From the NCBI GenBank assembly GCA_038251405.1, contig JBBSBH010000018.1, forward strand, positions 29,627 to 93,626: DNA of 64,000 nt, written 5' to 3'. Position numbers and translations under genes: made by a program. The notes beneath the pieces are model-generated. The model did no database searches and was not told where the DNA came from. It saw only the letters and a program-made list of their open reading frames with translations. Positions 62,646 to 64,000 of this stretch are shown piece after piece; the stretch's first letter is position 1; every line of letters starts with the position of its first letter. The DNA comes from JADJLQ01 sp038251405 (GTDB taxonomy: Bacteria > Bacteroidota > Bacteroidia > Chitinophagales > Saprospiraceae).

Positions 62646-63163
62646 CGAATAGGTAAAAGTAGATAATTTTTTAAACCCAATAGTTGAATTAAATTTCAAA
62701 CTATAGTCGGCTCTATAAACAGAATCGTTTACAAAATCTGTGTATGTTTGGGTGCTTTAATAATATAGAAGCTTTTGCAGCCTTGCAGGTTGAATCCAAG
62801 CTATTACGCTCCCTGCAAAGGAACAAAAACAAATGCAGTCTATTTTGTATCGGGCACCAATACATTTTACCAAAACTATCCAATGAAGTATGGCTGAACA
62901 GTAGAGTGGTGCTACATGCGTATTGTACTATAGTTTTGAGAGTAGGGGTTCATTGCAGTGAAGAAAATGGTATGGGTTTTATGCTTGCTGGTGATCATCT
63001 TCTGAATTACCAAGTGGGTCCTGTATGCTACAATTTTTTTAATAAAAAAATTAATTAAAGCAAATCCTTACGGTGTTCTATAAAATTGTTTGAAATTAGT
63101 TAAAGCCTTTTTTAGGATACTAATTATAAGCTTTACATTAGTGCTTTAGAAACCAATTTGATT
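62646..63163. other. Intergenic region between purK and the beta-helix gene
   Basis: About 520 bases separating divergent genes. A 104-codon frame at 62744-63058 has no protein-like composition (Cys/Asn-rich, unrelated to anything recognised) and is not accepted. The purK promoter is at its left end; I see no terminator or repeat of note. Confidence 0.5.
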
Positions 63164-64000
63164 ATGATTTCGTCAAAGACATTTGCCATTGGCAGTTTAG
63201 TAATTGCTGCAGGTCTAAGTTATTTATATAATTCGTCTTTCAGTCATGATGTGGTGCAGGTTGAAAAATCAAGTACCATTTCATCTGTTGCTGCTGGAGT
63301 GCAAGTATATTATGTAGACTCAGTAGCTACGGGTGCAAATGATGGATCCAATTGGGCAAATGCATTTATTGAGTTACAGGATGCCTTATTGATTGCTGAT
63401 GCCTGTGACACCATTAAAGTTGCTGAGGGTACATATTTTCCTACCGGAACACCTCCTGTACCAATGCCTGATCGTACTGTTTCATTTGTTATACCTGAGT
63501 CTGTTGTTGTATTGGGAGGATATGGTCGTGGAGCTGATTCATTAATTCGCAATTGGGTATGTAATAAAGTAATTCTCTCAGGTGATATCGATCATAATGG
63601 TGATACCCTGAACAACAGTTATCATGTGGTGCAAACCATAAATGTCGATTCCACTACCATTGTGGATGGATTTTGTATCACAGGAGGTAATGCAAACGGC
63701 AATGGTATAGATAATTCTGGTGGCGGAGGGTGGTTTAACAATGGCTCTGGTGCAGGTAATCTTTCGAATCCTACCATAATAAACTGTGTCCTCTATGCTA
63801 ATGCTGGTGTCATTGGAGGAGCAATGTTTAATAAAGGATTTGACTTGGGGCGCAGTAAGCCAATTATGATCAACTGTTTACTGACTGGAAATAATGCTAA
63901 CTATGGAGGGGCAATGTCTAATCGCACTTTTAATGACATTTTAGACCTTAATCGGGGAACTAGTAGTCCGATACTCATCAACTGTGTACTGAGCGGAAAT
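63164..64000 (+). CDS. Secreted right-handed beta-helix surface protein, 5' part
   Basis: The reading frame is open to the window edge (279 codons, no stop). N-terminal signal anchor (TFAIGSLVIAAGLSYLYNSS). Then YYVDSVATGANDGSNWANAFIELQDAL and the repeated pattern of NPTIINCVLYANAG...GGAMFNKG...SKPIMINCLLTGNNANYGGAMSN, typical of pectate-lyase-like/polymorphic outer-membrane-type beta-helix repeats and of 'choice-of-anchor' proteins exported by the type IX system. The C-terminal sorting domain would lie beyond the window. Confidence 0.9.
   Translation, partial: MISSKTFAIGSLVIAAGLSYLYNSSFSHDVVQVEKSSTISSVAAGVQVYYVDSVATGANDGSNWANAFIELQDALLIADACDTIKVAEGTYFPTGTPPVPMPDRTVSFVIPESVVVLGGYGRGADSLIRNWVCNKVILSGDIDHNGDTLNNSYHVVQTINVDSTTIVDGFCITGGNANGNGIDNSGGGGWFNNGSGAGNLSNPTIINCVLYANAGVIGGAMFNKGFDLGRSKPIMINCLLTGNNANYGGAMSNRTFNDILDLNRGTSSPILINCVLSGN

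Noticed and set aside
62744..63058. A 104-codon open frame in the purK to beta-helix spacer.
   Set aside because: It has no recognisable domain, a Cys- and Asn-rich composition unlike the neighbouring proteins and no start context; it is likely chance in an intergenic region.

Overview
This window is chromosomal DNA of a member of the Bacteroidota, most likely the Saprospirales or a close lineage (the family level is inference). Evidence: a T9SS-type C-terminal sorting domain, a DUF4293 protein, an OstA-like protein, a CCDC81/HU-plus-SPOR protein, a BatE-like protein, VCBS/ASPIC-UnbV and beta-helix surface proteins, almost no Shine-Dalgarno sequences, and promoters of the Bacteroidota form TTG-N19-TAnnTTTG. 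Several of these -7 boxes lie only 5 to 12 bases from the start codon, so many mRNAs may be leaderless or nearly so.

Layout. 1-10.0 kb holds housekeeping and envelope genes: end of rpsP, an unknown protein, an EI24/CysZ-like membrane protein, an HU/SPOR protein, kdsA, an FAD protein and DoxX; then, on the minus strand, rhomboid protease, rlmH, a lipoprotein gamma-glutamyltransferase and an SDR reductase. 10.16-10.67 kb carries a strongly structured, apparently unassigned RNA with its own promoter and terminator (minus strand) and a tRNA-Pro(GGG). 10.7-18.2 kb holds a polytopic membrane protein, a GH63-like glucosidase, a TrmH methyltransferase, a ThuA protein and a secreted GH16 glucanase. 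18.4-30.4 kb holds smc, small envelope proteins, an OstA-like protein, a BatE-like protein and a giant VCBS lipoprotein.

30.4-47.9 kb is an accessory region inserted just upstream of pyrR. A copy of the pyrR upstream DNA plus its first ~20 codons lies at 32632-32829 and the intact version at 47805-48003, so about 15 kb is bracketed by direct repeats of a host gene's 5' end. The region contains an HTH gene whose flanks recur as an internally deleted copy and a solo end, an XRE-ImmA/PIN module, repeat-separated minus-strand hypothetical genes, a decayed PLD-helicase, a HigBA pair whose toxin has an in-frame TGA, and a six-gene operon (35843-46712). That operon encodes a HEPN-like protein, an nSTAND ATPase with one membrane segment and a WD40 region, a TPR/beta-barrel protein, two paralogous lipoproteins and a TPR-class III nucleotidyl cyclase. 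The first four genes are joined by ATGA overlaps. I read it as a trans-envelope sensing system with a cytoplasmic RNase-like partner and a second-messenger output. It is the best candidate here for an undescribed system.

47.9-64 kb returns to core genes: pyrR-pyrB, a CnoX/YbbN-like thioredoxin, a YjbR protein, an FAD oxidoreductase, a haem-binding protein and an IGHMBP2-like helicase. A minus-strand carbohydrate/periplasmic set follows (sugar isomerase-like, GH116, MOSC, PQQ-cytochrome c dehydrogenase), then purE and purK, and a truncated beta-helix surface protein. A second 5'-end duplication, this time of the sugar-isomerase gene, brackets the GH116 gene. No integrase, CRISPR array or rRNA was seen. 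All identities come from reading the sequence; no database search was possible.
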